DNA from: Tsukamurella tyrosinosolvens
GTDB lineage: Bacteria > Actinomycetota > Actinomycetes > Mycobacteriales > Mycobacteriaceae
Direction: 5' to 3'
Length of the DNA stretch: 64,000 nucleotides
NCBI RefSeq assembly: GCF_900104775.1
Contig: NZ_FNSA01000003.1
Coordinates: 3,038,001-3,102,000 of the forward strand
Part shown: positions 63,384 to 64,000 of the stretch, piece by piece
Position numbering within the stretch: position 1 is the first letter of the stretch
Layout of the letters: each line of letters opens with the position of its first letter
The notes under the pieces: generated by a model
Told to the model about the DNA's origin: nothing
The model's database searches: none
Seen by the model: only the letters and a program-made list of their open reading frames with translations
Position numbers and translations under genes: made by a program

Positions 63384-63442
63384 GAACCGAACGGTTCGTG
63401 ACGATCCCACAAGACACGGGGGTGAAGTTCTCACCTGAGAAC
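63384..63442. promoter_or_regulatory. Two dyads upstream of the ketosynthase gene
   Basis: GAACCG-AA-CGGTTC (63384-63397) and GTTCTC-ACCT-GAGAAC (63427-63442) are perfect 6-bp inverted repeats. The first could be the mgtC terminator or an operator; the second looks like an operator for the downstream gene. Confidence 0.45.
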
Positions 63443-63479
63443 AGCCGAATGCGCGTTTCGATCCTGTTTCATGGAGGTC

Positions 63480-64000
63480 ATGGCAGACATCCGGAGTTTC
63501 AGCACGCTCGGCGGACAGTTCCCCAACGTCGTGGTCACCGCGATCGAGATGACCACCTCGATCGGCACCGACACCGAGTCCACGTGGGCGGGCCTTCTGG
63601 CCGGCAAGAGCGGCATTCGCGAGCTCAAGGGGGATTTCATCGGCGTCGACATCGCCGACCTCCCGGTCCGCTTCGGCGGCCAGCTGCTCGAGGATCCCAC
63701 CTCCGAGGTGCCCGAGCGTCCCGACCGCAAGTACGCGGGCGACATCAGCAAGCAGCACGTGTCCAAGCGCCGCATGTCCTACGTGGAGCAGGCCGCGCAC
63801 GTGATCACCAAGCGCCTGTGGGACAACGCGGGCCGCCCGGACGTCGATCACAACCGCCTCGCCGCGGTCGTCGGCACCGGTCTCGGCGGCGGCGAGTCGA
63901 TGGTCGAGGCCGTCGACGCGCTGCGCGATCACGGCGTCCGCAAGGTCTCGCCGTTCACCGTGCAGATGGCCATGCCGAACGGCGCCTGCGCCGTCTCGGC
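63480..64000 (+). CDS. KasA/FabF-type beta-ketoacyl-ACP synthase (3' end outside window)
   Basis: The frame is open from ATG 63480 (in-frame ATG 63471 is possible) to the window edge, 173 residues. It follows mycobacterial KasA closely in pattern: FPNVVVTAIEMTTSIGTDTESTWAGLLAGKSGIREL, then RRMSYVEQAA, AAVVGTGLGGGESMVEAVDALRDHGVRKVSPFTVQMAMPNGACAVS. The catalytic Cys and His residues lie beyond the edge. Such enzymes extend meromycolate chains on AcpM in FAS-II. An insert of ~15 residues is present near PTSEVPERPDRKYAGDISKQH. Confidence 0.85.
   Translation, partial: MADIRSFSTLGGQFPNVVVTAIEMTTSIGTDTESTWAGLLAGKSGIRELKGDFIGVDIADLPVRFGGQLLEDPTSEVPERPDRKYAGDISKQHVSKRRMSYVEQAAHVITKRLWDNAGRPDVDHNRLAAVVGTGLGGGESMVEAVDALRDHGVRKVSPFTVQMAMPNGACAVS

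Overview
The window is high-GC actinobacterial DNA. GTG starts are frequent, several genes appear leaderless (a TANNNT box ends 6 nt before the start codon), and an F420-type (DDN) nitroreductase homologue is present. Secreted proteins are of the hemophore-related and LppP/LprE types, and a KasA-type mycolate ketosynthase lies at the right edge. uvrB, coaE, rpsA and polA lie close together, as in Mycobacterium. All of this points to a mycolic-acid-producing member of Mycobacteriales; Tsukamurella is my best guess at genus, by inference only.

Layout. 1-3200: end of a FAD monooxygenase, a small membrane protein and a HelR/HelD-type RNA polymerase helicase. 3199-13117: universal stress protein, uvrB, a TRM11-like methyltransferase, a DUF402 protein, a TetR repressor divergent from a SNF2 helicase plus SWIM protein, coaE, and an AztD-like zinc lipoprotein behind a Zur box. 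13211-22606: a polyol regulon (xylB, mannitol-type and sorbitol-type dehydrogenases, SorC regulator, smoEFGK-like ABC transporter) closed by a strong terminator. 22629-26090: rpsA, a methyltransferase and two secreted hemophore-related proteins. 26097-28668 (minus strand): the most unusual locus. It holds a structured intergenic region, a retron-like reverse transcriptase, a HAD phosphatase and an XRE regulator, and ends in a hairpin. 28669-36653: GlxA-type regulator divergent from an isochorismatase-like hydrolase, a membrane protein, polA, and a three-gene SPFH / zinc-ribbon / small membrane protein module. 36859-48056: DUF1508 protein, HEAT protein plus MerR-HEAT regulator, Tat phospholipase C, TetR-MFS pair, nitroreductase, APH-like kinase, hydrolase, MerR-OYE pair, glutathionyl-hydroquinone reductase and a LppP/LprE protein. 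48060-54620: VOC protein, AraC regulator and an ethanolamine operon (permease, lipoprotein HAD phosphatase, eutB, eutC). 54764-59800: a complete livKHMGF-type ABC transporter. 59936-64000: TetR divergent from a metal-hydrolase-like gene, a frameshifted membrane-protein gene, MgtC, then the partial KasA-like gene.

Gene density is very high and no gene-free stretch exceeds 300 bases; the longest gaps are 25066-25297 and 28449-28668. I saw no tRNA, rRNA, IS element, CRISPR array or prophage. Several convergent gene pairs overlap by 20-35 bases at their 3' ends. The strongest candidate for an undescribed system is the reverse transcriptase locus and the hairpin-rich region just upstream of it.
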